From assembly GCF_022397915.1 (NCBI RefSeq), contig NZ_JAKEUO010000017.1:1-64000 (forward strand): a stretch of 64,000 nt of DNA. The letters run 5' to 3'. The translations under genes and the position numbers were made by a program. This document shows positions 1-7,656 of the stretch, piece by piece. This stretch comes from Vibrio sp. Isolate34. Lineage in GTDB: Bacteria; Pseudomonadota; Gammaproteobacteria; Enterobacterales; Vibrionaceae. Below the pieces are notes generated by a model, which saw only the letters and a list, made by a program, of their open reading frames with translations, did no database searches and had not been told where the DNA came from. Numbering within the stretch: the stretch's first letter is position 1; every line of letters begins with the position of its first letter.

Positions 1-479
1 CGCGGGGGCAACTCAACCAAAATTCACTTAGCCGTGGATAGTGGTGGCCTGCCGATTTGCTTTGATTTATCAGAGGGACAACGCCACGATACTTAGCCGT
101 GGATAGTGGTGGCCTGCCGATTTGCTTTGATTTATCAGAGGGACAACGCCACGATATAGTGCATGCCGAAAGCTTAGTTGAGCAACTCGATGAAGTTAAT
201 ACCATCGTTTGTGATAAAGGATATGACAGCGAACCTTTCCGTACTTTTGTTAAGGAGTGTGGCGGAGAAACGGTAATTGCCAAACGCAATTATGGACAAG
301 ATATAGACAAAGGCAGTATGGATTGGTGTCTATACAAGTATCGTCACTTGGTCGAAAATGCCTTTGGGAGAATTAAGCATTATCGAGCTATTTCAAGTAG
401 ATATGACAAGCTAGAAAGGAATTATGCCAGCATGTTATCGCTGGCATTCATGTTAATGTGGCTACCGATGTATTGTTGA
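1..479 (+). pseudogene. IS5-family transposase fragment, frameshifted
   Basis: The reading frame carries the catalytic half of an IS5/IS427-type DDE transposase. Visible are the AVD aspartate block, CDKGYDS (second D) and YRHLVENAFGRIKHYRAI (the E block with its K/R tail). The gene is cut by the window start. It is also broken by an exact 65-bp tandem duplication (26-90 and 91-155). Because 65 is not a multiple of three, the upstream frame runs into a stop at the junction, and the rest is readable only from the second copy (open from about 99). The product ends at 479. A probable right end of the element, an inverted-repeat-like segment ending in CACACCC followed by TA, lies near 492-513. The element is probably immobile unless this is an assembly artefact. 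Confidence 0.8.
26..155. repeat. 65-bp perfect tandem duplication
   Basis: Bases 26-90 are repeated exactly at 91-155, inside the transposase coding sequence. The copies abut directly and are identical, so the event is recent or is a sequence-assembly product. It shifts the transposase frame. Confidence 0.9.
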
Positions 480-491
480 ACGTAAAATGTA

Positions 492-513
492 CAGCAAAGA
501 TCAACACACCCTA
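492..513. mobile_element. Possible right end of the IS5-type element
   Basis: About 30 bases after the transposase stop, the sequence ends in CACACCC and is followed by TA, the usual target dinucleotide of IS427-group elements. The left end is outside the window, so the inverted repeat cannot be confirmed by pairing. Confidence 0.35.
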
Positions 514-669
514 AGCAATCTGATGGGTATGTTTTCTACTATGTAACGATTTAGCTTACAAAGCCATACAGTAATACGTATAAGACTACGGAATAATGCT
601 CACCAACGGTCGAAAGGCCGAAAACAAAAATAATTGATACTGCATGACATTAAAGAGTGAGTAAGAAAA

Positions 670-1251
670 ATGAACAAGATAGCGAAATCAGCATTAGCAC
701 TGGGTTTAATCAGCGCGGTTTCTCTTCCAGCTTTAGCAGCAGGTACTGACGGCGGCGCATACATTGGTGGCGGACTTAGTGTCTACCAAGATTCAGATAC
801 AGATGGCAAAGGCAGTTATGATTCAGACGGCATGGGCTACAACTTATACGGCGGCTACCAATTCAACCGTATCGTTGGCGTTGAGCTTGGCTACAACGAT
901 TACGCTGACTACAAAAATGGCGCAAAAAAACTCTCGCCAACGTCTATTTCTGTATCAGCAAACCTCGGTTATACGTTCGACAACACCATTCGTCCATTTG
1001 TACTTGCAGGTTTGAGCTCTGTTGACCTACACGCAAACAATGCAGCTCGAATTAATGATGATAGCGGGACTGGCTTCCACTTCGGTGTTGGTGTTGAATA
1101 CACACCAGTTGAGCACCTAACACTTCGCCTAATCTCGCAAGCAGATGCGGTAAGCGTAGATGACTACTCTTATGGCAATGGGTCACTCAAAAACGATGAT
1201 CACACGTTTGCATTCAACAGCATTAGCTTCGGTGGTTCATACAACTTCTAA
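670..1251 (+). CDS. Outer membrane beta-barrel protein (OmpA-barrel type)
   Basis: This is a 193-residue exported protein. Residues 1-23 form a signal peptide (MNKIAKS, a hydrophobic run, then PALAAG) with likely cleavage after ALA. The remainder alternates aromatic and small residues in strand-like blocks (YIGGGLSVYQ, YNLYGGYQF, VGVELGYNDY, SANLGYTF, FHFGVGVEY) and ends in SYNF, a terminal aromatic typical of barrels inserted by the Bam machinery. Its length fits an eight-stranded OmpA-like barrel with no periplasmic peptidoglycan-binding domain. Ion or ligand specificity cannot be read from the sequence. It stands alone and is followed by its own hairpin terminator. Confidence 0.85.
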   Translation: MNKIAKSALALGLISAVSLPALAAGTDGGAYIGGGLSVYQDSDTDGKGSYDSDGMGYNLYGGYQFNRIVGVELGYNDYADYKNGAKKLSPTSISVSANLGYTFDNTIRPFVLAGLSSVDLHANNAARINDDSGTGFHFGVGVEYTPVEHLTLRLISQADAVSVDDYSYGNGSLKNDDHTFAFNSISFGGSYNF

Positions 1252-1286
1252 TGTGATTGAACCACATAGAATAAGCTGAACATACT

Positions 1287-1342
1287 AATTCACTTTGTTG
1301 TTCCACCTTGTCATGAAGGTCACTCAGTAAAGTGAATTTTTT
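1287..1342 (+). terminator. Terminator of the barrel-protein gene
   Basis: AATTCACTTT (1287-1296) pairs with AAAGTGAATT (1329-1338) and is followed by a T run. The long loop holds a second small hairpin, ACCTT with AAGGT. Confidence 0.65.
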
Positions 1343-1477
1343 GTTTCTACACACCTATCGCGTCATTTCACTTTAGTCGGTTTATCGCCGCCCATCTGAG
1401 CTTTATGCGTTGATATTAGAGCTTTCTTGGTAGCTAGACTAAAATAAAGGGATAAGAGACGCAGGAAAATAAGACCT

Positions 1478-3100
1478 ATGAATCTACCAAGCTTAAACAT
1501 GTCGATAAACAAGCTGCCTTTTGTGTTGGCCGTGTATTATCTGGTTGTCATCAATATCCCTCTCTCCCTCGAACTATTTAGTATTGTTCAGGCATCAAAG
1601 TCTGAAAGTGTCGTGTTTCTTATATCCATCCCGATCTTCTTCCTTGCTGCCTTCAATTTTATCTTCCAAGTCTTCAACTGGCCGATATTCTCCAAGCCAT
1701 TTTTTATCTTCCTACTCATCACCTCAACCCTCGTCAGCTACAGCATGTTCAATTACGGCATCTATGTAGACTATGGGATGATAGAAAACGTATTCGAGAC
1801 TAATAGTGGCGAAGCAGCAAGCTATGTAAGTACCCACTCCATCTTGTGGTTATTTGCGATGGGGATTGTCCCGTCACTGCTGCTACTCTTTACCAAGCTT
1901 AAGCGAGAGTCATGGAAAGATTTCTTTATCTGGAAGTCGATTGGATTGCTCTCTTCATTGATTGTCATCGCGATTATTGCAGGACTGTTTTACAAAGATT
2001 ACGTCTCGTTTGGCCGCAATAACTCGCACATCAAAAAGATGATCATTCCGACTGAGTATGTGGCATCAACGGTGAAATACATCAATAACACCTACATCAA
2101 ACAGCCCATCCCATATCAAGAGCTGGGCTTAGATGCTCAACTCAAGCCACAAGCAAAAACGGCAACCAAACCGACCTTATTGGTGTTTGTACTTGGCGAG
2201 ACTGCTCGCGTGTATAACTACCAGTATTATGGCTATGAGAGAGAAACCAACGCTCATACCAAGCCTTACAACCCGATATTTTTCTCTGATGTTCAGTCGT
2301 GCGGAACAGCCACCGCGGTTTCTGTACCGTGCATGTTCTCGAACATGAATCGCAGCAACTACGATCGGGACAAAGCCTACAACCAAGATAACGTAGTCGA
2401 CATTATGAACCACGCGGGCATCCACTCTATCTGGCGAGAGCATGATGGTGGGGATAAAGCTGTCGCGCATCGAATCAAAGAGATGACGCTCGTCGCCAAA
2501 AACAGCGATCCATTGTGTAATAACGATGTGTGTTACGACACGGCGATGCTAGAGAACTTCGAGCAAGATACTCAAGATCTTAAACAAGATAGCATCATTT
2601 TCTATCATATTTCGGGTTCTCACGGCCCAACGTACTTTGAGCGTTACCCAGAAGAACATAAGAAGTTTACGCCTGACTGCGCTCGTGCAGATATTGAAAA
2701 CTGCACCAAAGAGGAAGTGGTTAACACCTACGACAACACCATTTTGTACACGGATTTCTTCCTCTCACAGGCGATGCAAAAGCTTGAGAAACTGACCGAC
2801 AAATACAACGTGGCATTGATGTATGTGTCCGATCACGGCGAGTCTCTGGGAGAAAATGGCGTCTACTTACACGGCATGCCTTACTCTCTAGCACCAAAAG
2901 AACAGACCCACGTTCCACTGATCTTTTGGATGTCGGATGGCTTTGCTGCTGAGAAAGGCATCAGTGACACGTGCTTGCGTAAAGCAGGCAAAGAACAAAG
3001 CTTCTCACACGATAATCTATTCGACTCTTTGCTTGGCTTGATGGATGTGCAAACCAAAGAGTATAGAGAGGAACAAGATATGTTCGCACCGTGCCGTTAA
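1478..3100 (+). CDS. eptA: Lipid A phosphoethanolamine transferase
   Basis: This 540-residue inner-membrane enzyme would transfer phosphoethanolamine from phosphatidylethanolamine to lipid A, lowering surface charge and giving polymyxin tolerance. The N-terminal third has about five membrane segments (for example LPFVLAVYYLVVINIPL, VVFLISIPIFFLAAF, FFIFLLITSTLVSY, ILWLFAMGIVPSLLLLF). The rest is a sulfatase-fold periplasmic domain. The nucleophile is Thr242 in LGETAR, and the metal-site region MYVSDHGESLGENG is intact, as are the cysteines of the periplasmic domain. Length is normal for EptA/MCR relatives. It is monocistronic, with a weak AGGA ribosome site and its own terminator. No adjacent two-component system suggests direct local control. 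Confidence 0.9.
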   Translation: MNLPSLNMSINKLPFVLAVYYLVVINIPLSLELFSIVQASKSESVVFLISIPIFFLAAFNFIFQVFNWPIFSKPFFIFLLITSTLVSYSMFNYGIYVDYGMIENVFETNSGEAASYVSTHSILWLFAMGIVPSLLLLFTKLKRESWKDFFIWKSIGLLSSLIVIAIIAGLFYKDYVSFGRNNSHIKKMIIPTEYVASTVKYINNTYIKQPIPYQELGLDAQLKPQAKTATKPTLLVFVLGETARVYNYQYYGYERETNAHTKPYNPIFFSDVQSCGTATAVSVPCMFSNMNRSNYDRDKAYNQDNVVDIMNHAGIHSIWREHDGGDKAVAHRIKEMTLVAKNSDPLCNNDVCYDTAMLENFEQDTQDLKQDSIIFYHISGSHGPTYFERYPEEHKKFTPDCARADIENCTKEEVVNTYDNTILYTDFFLSQAMQKLEKLTDKYNVALMYVSDHGESLGENGVYLHGMPYSLAPKEQTHVPLIFWMSDGFAAEKGISDTCLRKAGKEQSFSHDNLFDSLLGLMDVQTKEYREEQDMFAPCR

Positions 3101-3166
3101 TGATCTTACTTAAGTGAGTAGTCGAAAAATGCAACTGCCTAGATAAGCTTCTCTCCAGATCCCTCT

Positions 3167-3201
3167 AAAGAAGAAAAGATCTCGGTCTTTTCTTCTTTTA
3201 T
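3167..3201 (+). terminator. eptA terminator
   Basis: A perfect 13-bp stem (3167-3179 with 3186-3198) of purine-rich and pyrimidine-rich arms ends in T residues. It can work in both directions. Confidence 0.8.
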
Positions 3202-3264
3202 CCATCGCTAACGTGACACAAGAGTGCTAATTTATAACCTCTAAACAATAAGCTACATTTATTA

Positions 3265-3340
3265 TAGAGCTCGAGCACTCGTTATCTCGGCTCTCTCTCC
3301 CTAAAAAAAAGAGCTCTACATAGCACCTTAATAGTGCTCG
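3265..3340 (+). promoter_or_regulatory. Structured leader upstream of zntB
   Basis: Two 8-bp stems are interleaved. TAGAGCTC (3265-3272) pairs with GAGCTCTA (3311-3318), and CGAGCACT (3272-3279) pairs with AGTGCTCG (3333-3340). The first arms touch at base 3272. The order a-b-a'-b' means the RNA either forms a pseudoknot or switches between two folds. The distal arm ends 37 bases before the zntB start. It matches no riboswitch family I recognise; regulation of the transporter pair is an inference. Confidence 0.45.
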
Positions 3341-3377
3341 AATCTCGATGGTTACGTCATATCATTAAGGACAACGA

Positions 3378-4313
3378 ATGGACGCTTTCATAATTTCAAG
3401 CTGGCAATTTTCAGAGGGTGTGGCACATGAGCACACCACAAGCCCAGCCTCATTCGAGCAATCAACTTGGTATCACTGCCAAAGAGATGCTGACGGTTTG
3501 AGAGAATGGCTCCACAATAATACGGTTCCAAATGCCATCATCGATTCATTACTCACCGATGACACCCGCCCTCGATTTGAACAATTTGGCCACGACTGTT
3601 TTTTGATGATTCTGCGAGGCATTAATCTAAACGAAGGTGCTAACCCTGACGACATGCTTAGCCTACGCATCTTATGGTACAAAGGCACGTTAATATCGAC
3701 ACGCAAAGTTCCTTCAAAAGCGGTCAGTAACCTAATATCCGATCTAAAACAAAGCCAAGGTCCAACGTCGTTACCTGATGTATTGCTAGGCATGATCCGC
3801 GGAATTAACCATTATATATCGAGTTTCTTGACTCCCGTAGAACAACTGATTGACGAGCTAGAGTCTGAATCTCATCACGATATAAAATCCATCAACGCTC
3901 TACATTCGAGGTTACTCAGACTAAGGCGTTATTTGAAGCCACAGAAATACGTTTTCGAGGATTTAATGAGTGACCTACCTGCACCATTAAGCAAGCACAA
4001 CAGTCATATAAAGAACAGTCTTGATACCATCCTAAGAATTAATGAGTCAGTCGAGTTTTACATCGAACAAATTAATGTATTTTTAGCGAGCCTAAGTCAG
4101 CAACAAGCTGAAAAAATGAATAGAAATACGTACCTATTTTCTATCATTGCAGGTATTTTCCTCCCTGCTGGGTTTTTCACCGGTTTACTGGGTGTCAATA
4201 TCGCTGGGATACCCGGAACAGATAACCCAATAGCATTTCCACTATTTTGCATTGGGCTGCTCGTGGTCGTAGCAGCAGAGGTCGTTATTTTGAAAAAATT
4301 GAGGTTTATTTAA
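3378..4313 (+). CDS. zntB: CorA/ZntB-family metal transporter
   Basis: This 311-residue protein matches the CorA superfamily layout: a large cytoplasmic N-terminal domain followed by two C-terminal membrane helices. The signature GVN (residues 272-274) is followed by IAGIPG, which is the ZntB form (GVNxxGIPG) rather than the GMN-plus-acidic-loop form of CorA. The N-terminal part shares recognisable blocks with enterobacterial ZntB, such as TRPRFEQFG and a long RLLRLRRYLKPQ helix. ZntB moves zinc across the inner membrane, and recent work on the family supports proton-driven uptake. An AAGGACA ribosome site sits 10 bases upstream. The stop overlaps the next start (TAATG), so the two genes are translationally coupled. 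Confidence 0.88.
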   Translation: MDAFIISSWQFSEGVAHEHTTSPASFEQSTWYHCQRDADGLREWLHNNTVPNAIIDSLLTDDTRPRFEQFGHDCFLMILRGINLNEGANPDDMLSLRILWYKGTLISTRKVPSKAVSNLISDLKQSQGPTSLPDVLLGMIRGINHYISSFLTPVEQLIDELESESHHDIKSINALHSRLLRLRRYLKPQKYVFEDLMSDLPAPLSKHNSHIKNSLDTILRINESVEFYIEQINVFLASLSQQQAEKMNRNTYLFSIIAGIFLPAGFFTGLLGVNIAGIPGTDNPIAFPLFCIGLLVVVAAEVVILKKLRFI

Positions 4314-4879
4314 TGGTTGAGTTTTTGCAATCCAACATGTGGCTTAGACAGGTGGTTTTAGGTTTACTTCTTATCACTGTATATTGGGTGATCAAACACT
4401 TAGGTAAGAACTGGATAGAAACATTAGCGGAGAATAAGCGTGTCGGACTAAAGCGAAAGCAGTTCGTGCTTAAGTGTTTCAATATTGTTCTGTTTCTACT
4501 CTTCATAGCTGTGTTTACGATTGTTCTTAACTTAGGTTTTGGTGATATTTCGCTATTCTTATCATCCATATTTGCTGTGCTGGGTGTCGCATTATTCGCG
4601 CAATGGTCAATTTTAAGCAACCTCACCGCGAGTGTGTTGATATTTTTTGTATTTCCTTACCGTATAGGTGACAGAGTAAGAGTCGCAGAGAAAGACGAAG
4701 ATATCAGTGGCGTGATCATTGATATCACCATGTTCCACGTTATTCTCCGACACAGTTCGGGCAACATTATCACCTACCCCAATAACTTGATTTTGCAAAA
4801 AGGCGTAATCAAAGTTTTGGCGGAACCTGAAGCTAAAAGTGAGGCGGATGAGGCTAAACTAATCAAAACTGAAAATTAA
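4313..4879 (+). CDS. Short MscS-family mechanosensitive channel
   Basis: The start is the ATG at 4313 that overlaps the zntB stop; a longer open frame begins upstream but runs inside zntB and has no ribosome site. The 188-residue product has an N-terminal membrane helix, two more helices (FNIVLFLLFIAVFTIVLNL and ISLFLSSIFAVLGVALFAQW) and an MscS beta domain beginning FPYRIGDRVRV and running through GVIIDITMFHVILRHSSGNIITYPNNLILQKGV. It is about 100 residues shorter than E. coli MscS, lacking the lower part of the cytoplasmic vestibule. The family gates on membrane tension. Coupling to a metal transporter is unusual. Confidence 0.85.
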   Translation: MVEFLQSNMWLRQVVLGLLLITVYWVIKHLGKNWIETLAENKRVGLKRKQFVLKCFNIVLFLLFIAVFTIVLNLGFGDISLFLSSIFAVLGVALFAQWSILSNLTASVLIFFVFPYRIGDRVRVAEKDEDISGVIIDITMFHVILRHSSGNIITYPNNLILQKGVIKVLAEPEAKSEADEAKLIKTEN

Positions 4880-5254
4880 AAATCGTAAGATTTTCTGGTG
4901 CCTTGAATATCTGCAGGTCAAACTAATAGACACAGAGAACTGAGATGTAAGGTATTAAAAGTACTTGGTTCGAACATCGATTGCAGCGCCAGTGATAAGT
5001 TATTTTGTTCACAAAGGCATTAGAGAGAAACTTGAATCAAGTAACAGGCCTAATACCCAGTACTTACGCTAAACAAGGCTGCTTAACCATAGATGCGTAT
5101 GGTGGAGTGAGATCGGAATAACTCATTCTTTATCTATAACGCACATTCCTTCTATAGTGAATACTCTGTCTGTTGTGTCCCATTAGCCGCAAGTTTTATT
5201 GAGTTTAGATTTGCGACTAAATATACTGGAGACACCATCAGACGGAGGACAAAA
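4880..5254. other. Intergenic, no gene seen
   Basis: These 375 bases hold no convincing reading frame, RNA motif or strong terminator. The ribosome site of the next gene (GACGGAGGAC) is at its right end. Confidence 0.5.
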
Positions 5255-5887
5255 ATGAATAATAAAAACAAACATATAGTTTTAATTCATGGTCTATATA
5301 TGCCTGCGTTGATCATGCAATATCTGGATAGAAATTTCAAAAAACGCGGCTTTCAAACTCACAAGTTTGCCTACAACTCGCTGCGCTTCCCTTCTGCCGC
5401 CAAGCGCCTCAATCGCTTCGTGAATGCACGCTTTGATGAGCACGATGAGGTCTATTTCTTTGGTCACTCGCTCGGTGGCTTGCTGATTCGTCACTACTTT
5501 AAGTTTTACCAACCCGACTTTGCCGACACCTGCATCATTACGGCGGGCACGCCACATAATGGCGCGACTATCGCAAAAACGCTGTCGAATCATGGTCTTG
5601 GGTTTATCTTTGGTTCGAGCAAGATGATCTTAAGCGATGGCTTGGGTGATTATGATATTGATGTGCCGATTGGCGTGATTACCGGCACCTACGACGCTGG
5701 TGTAGGTCGCATTGTATTGGGCAGAAACCCAGGTGATGGCACAGTTACGCTTGAAGACGCAAACCTGAGAGGGGCAACGGATACTTACGCTCTCAAACTC
5801 AACCACACGGCGCTTGTCTACTCCAAGGAAGTCGTGGCACTGTCGGCTCAATTCATCGAACACAGAGCTTTTAAGGACGCTTCATAG
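5255..5887 (+). CDS. Lipase-like alpha/beta hydrolase
   Basis: This is a 210-residue cytoplasmic protein with no signal peptide. The oxyanion-hole strand is IVLIHGLYMP (residues 9-18), and the nucleophile elbow is FGHSLGGLLIRHY with Ser72. Likely partners are an aspartate in the GTYDAGVGR region and the histidine in LNHTALVYS near the C-terminus. This arrangement resembles the PGAP1/triacylglycerol-lipase-like esterases annotated as permease-like hydrolases in Vibrio. The natural substrate is unknown. The start has a strong GGAGGA ribosome site, and the gene stands alone. Confidence 0.8.
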   Translation: MNNKNKHIVLIHGLYMPALIMQYLDRNFKKRGFQTHKFAYNSLRFPSAAKRLNRFVNARFDEHDEVYFFGHSLGGLLIRHYFKFYQPDFADTCIITAGTPHNGATIAKTLSNHGLGFIFGSSKMILSDGLGDYDIDVPIGVITGTYDAGVGRIVLGRNPGDGTVTLEDANLRGATDTYALKLNHTALVYSKEVVALSAQFIEHRAFKDAS

Positions 5888-6007
5888 CTTTTGCGTTAGC
5901 TGTTTTCCGTTAACTTTTGTGCGCGTTAGCTCGTGTATCTAGCTCTGGTTCTCTTATTGCTGTTTTCTTACTTCTGGTAGAGCGATACAAAGATAGATAA
6001 AAACAAA

Positions 6008-6035
6008 AATACCACTCTGCGATGAGAGTGGTATT
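6008..6035 (-). terminator. Convergent terminator (ctlX / hydrolase)
   Basis: TACCACTCT and AGAGTGGTA form a 9-bp stem with a T-rich tail on the minus strand, ending ctlX. It can also stop the incoming plus-strand transcript. Confidence 0.8.
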
Positions 6036-6083
6036 CAAAAATTCAATGCTGGGAGTGAGTGCTTGTTATACTTTCTATACTTG

Positions 6084-7058
6084 TTACAGACGATTCACTC
6101 GCGTTGGTAAAAACACCTCACCCAACATGCATCGCACCGAACCACCACCAATGTCTTCAATCGTTTTCACGTTAAATGGCAGCAACTTTCCGTGTGTCGA
6201 AAGCTGAGCTAATTGAGCAGGAGAAAATGCATCGTAAGCCGACTGAGACATCGCGATTACCTTATCGCCATTCACGGTTTCCAATTGCAGAATGTTGCCG
6301 CAGAATCGGTTCATCTGATCGATTGAGATTGAGATAACCTGCTTGTCTTTAGCCAGTGACTTCACCACAAAGCGGCGCTCAAATTCTGGAATGACTTCAT
6401 CACAGATCACGCAGAAGTTATCACCAATCGCCATCATCACATTGGTATGATAAATCGGTTGGCCAGACGGTAATGCCGTTTGGAAAGAGACCACGCGAGA
6501 ATAGCCAATGCGCTTTGCGTAATCTTCTAATACTTCGCGGTCACAACGTTGAGAGAGTGCCGCGTAGATAGTCTTATTGATATGGTCGATCACCATCACG
6601 CCAGTGCTCTCGAGGTATGAACCTTGTGCGATATAAGACTCTAGAGACTCACTGTGGTTAACAATTCGACCAGACGCTTCTAAAGCTTCAATAAGGGCAT
6701 TTGGCTTAACTTCATTCTGACGGTTTTCACACGCCATAGGAAAAGTGAATAAGCTTCCATCACTACAGGTACTGAACCAGTTGTTTGGGAAAACAGCATC
6801 CGGAGTTTCAACTCCCAATTCTGGGTAATCAAACTCTACAACTTGCACACCTTCTTTACGCAACGAAGCGACCATCGCCTTAAATTCGGCCATGGTTTCT
6901 AATTTGACCTCAGCTTCGGTCAGATTCACTCTGTGTTGAAACTCATTATCTTGTGCCGTTTCTTCATTAAATTTAAATTCTTTTGGCGGCACCATAACAA
7001 CGCAATTGGCGTTTTGAACATTAGTAATGTGAAGTGATTTTTTGTGTAGGTTTAACAT
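6084..7058 (-). CDS. ctlX: CtlX-type amidinohydrolase (arginine deiminase superfamily)
   Basis: This 324-residue protein has the pentein fold markers of the CtlX/amidinotransferase group: TPDAVFPNNWFST (substrate aspartate and loop), a central YHTNVMMAIG histidine block, and the catalytic Cys310 in GGGSVRCMLGEVF near the C-terminus. CtlX enzymes hydrolyse citrulline-like ureido or guanidino substrates and are usually described as citrulline-utilising hydrolases. The exact substrate here is inferred. The gene is alone, with no ornithine or arginine genes beside it, and its upstream region is about 600 bases long. Confidence 0.85.
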   Translation of the reverse strand: MLNLHKKSLHITNVQNANCVVMVPPKEFKFNEETAQDNEFQHRVNLTEAEVKLETMAEFKAMVASLRKEGVQVVEFDYPELGVETPDAVFPNNWFSTCSDGSLFTFPMACENRQNEVKPNALIEALEASGRIVNHSESLESYIAQGSYLESTGVMVIDHINKTIYAALSQRCDREVLEDYAKRIGYSRVVSFQTALPSGQPIYHTNVMMAIGDNFCVICDEVIPEFERRFVVKSLAKDKQVISISIDQMNRFCGNILQLETVNGDKVIAMSQSAYDAFSPAQLAQLSTHGKLLPFNVKTIEDIGGGSVRCMLGEVFLPTRVNRL

Positions 7059-7656
7059 CTCAACCGTCCCTATCTTTAATTTACCTCAGAATTGTAAACA
7101 ACTTGTTACAACAAGATTCACTGAAAAGAATAATGATTTGAATATTTATCCCAGACAATTCCTGCAAAACTCAGTTTATTCGGTAATTTTTACTGCAAGA
7201 TAACAGCACATCAGAAAGAACCAACAGTTTGCATATGAGATGCAGGTTTTGCTGAATAAATATCCGAGCTTCATTCTCTAGCTTGCGGCGGGTTTAGGTT
7301 ACAATTTAATCCATTTAGCGTTAGGATTATCACTGTTGCATAACAATCAATTACGTTTGAAATAAGCTTAACTTTTCCTGTCCGATTCAATCTAAAATAC
7401 GCGTCATGAAAGACACGCTTTGGACCTTTCCTACGACATCGCTTAAACAACGTATTAGTATTAACGAACTCGTGAGCCAAGCTTTCAACCAAACGCTTAA
7501 ACTAAAATCCATCGAATGGCTTAATGCTTATAAGAACGAATTGGCGCTTATATAATTTCAAATCAAGACTGTTAAATTTCTAATCGAACCTATAAAAACA
7601 AAGCTACACAGACGATGCAGTGACTAATCGATGCATTCGTTTATAAAGGGAAATCT
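7059..7656. other. Long intergenic region between ctlX and ABC exporter
   Basis: Nearly 600 bases separate two divergent genes and must contain both promoters. A plus-strand reading frame of 49 codons (7406-7555, listed separately) is the only coding candidate. I see no RNA motif or strong hairpin. Confidence 0.4.
7406..7555 (+). CDS. Possible small ORF, 49 aa
   Basis: An ATG-initiated frame begins MKDTLWTFPTTSLKQRISIN and ends at a TAA. It reads like protein (balanced composition, a helical second half), but it has no clear ribosome site and no family I recognise. It could be the worn N-terminus of an older gene. Confidence 0.2.
   Translation: MKDTLWTFPTTSLKQRISINELVSQAFNQTLKLKSIEWLNAYKNELALI

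Noticed and set aside
7271..7492. 73-codon minus-strand frame between ctlX and the ABC exporter
   Set aside because: No ribosome site, composition unlike Vibrio proteins, and it overlaps the equally weak plus-strand frame at 7406-7555.
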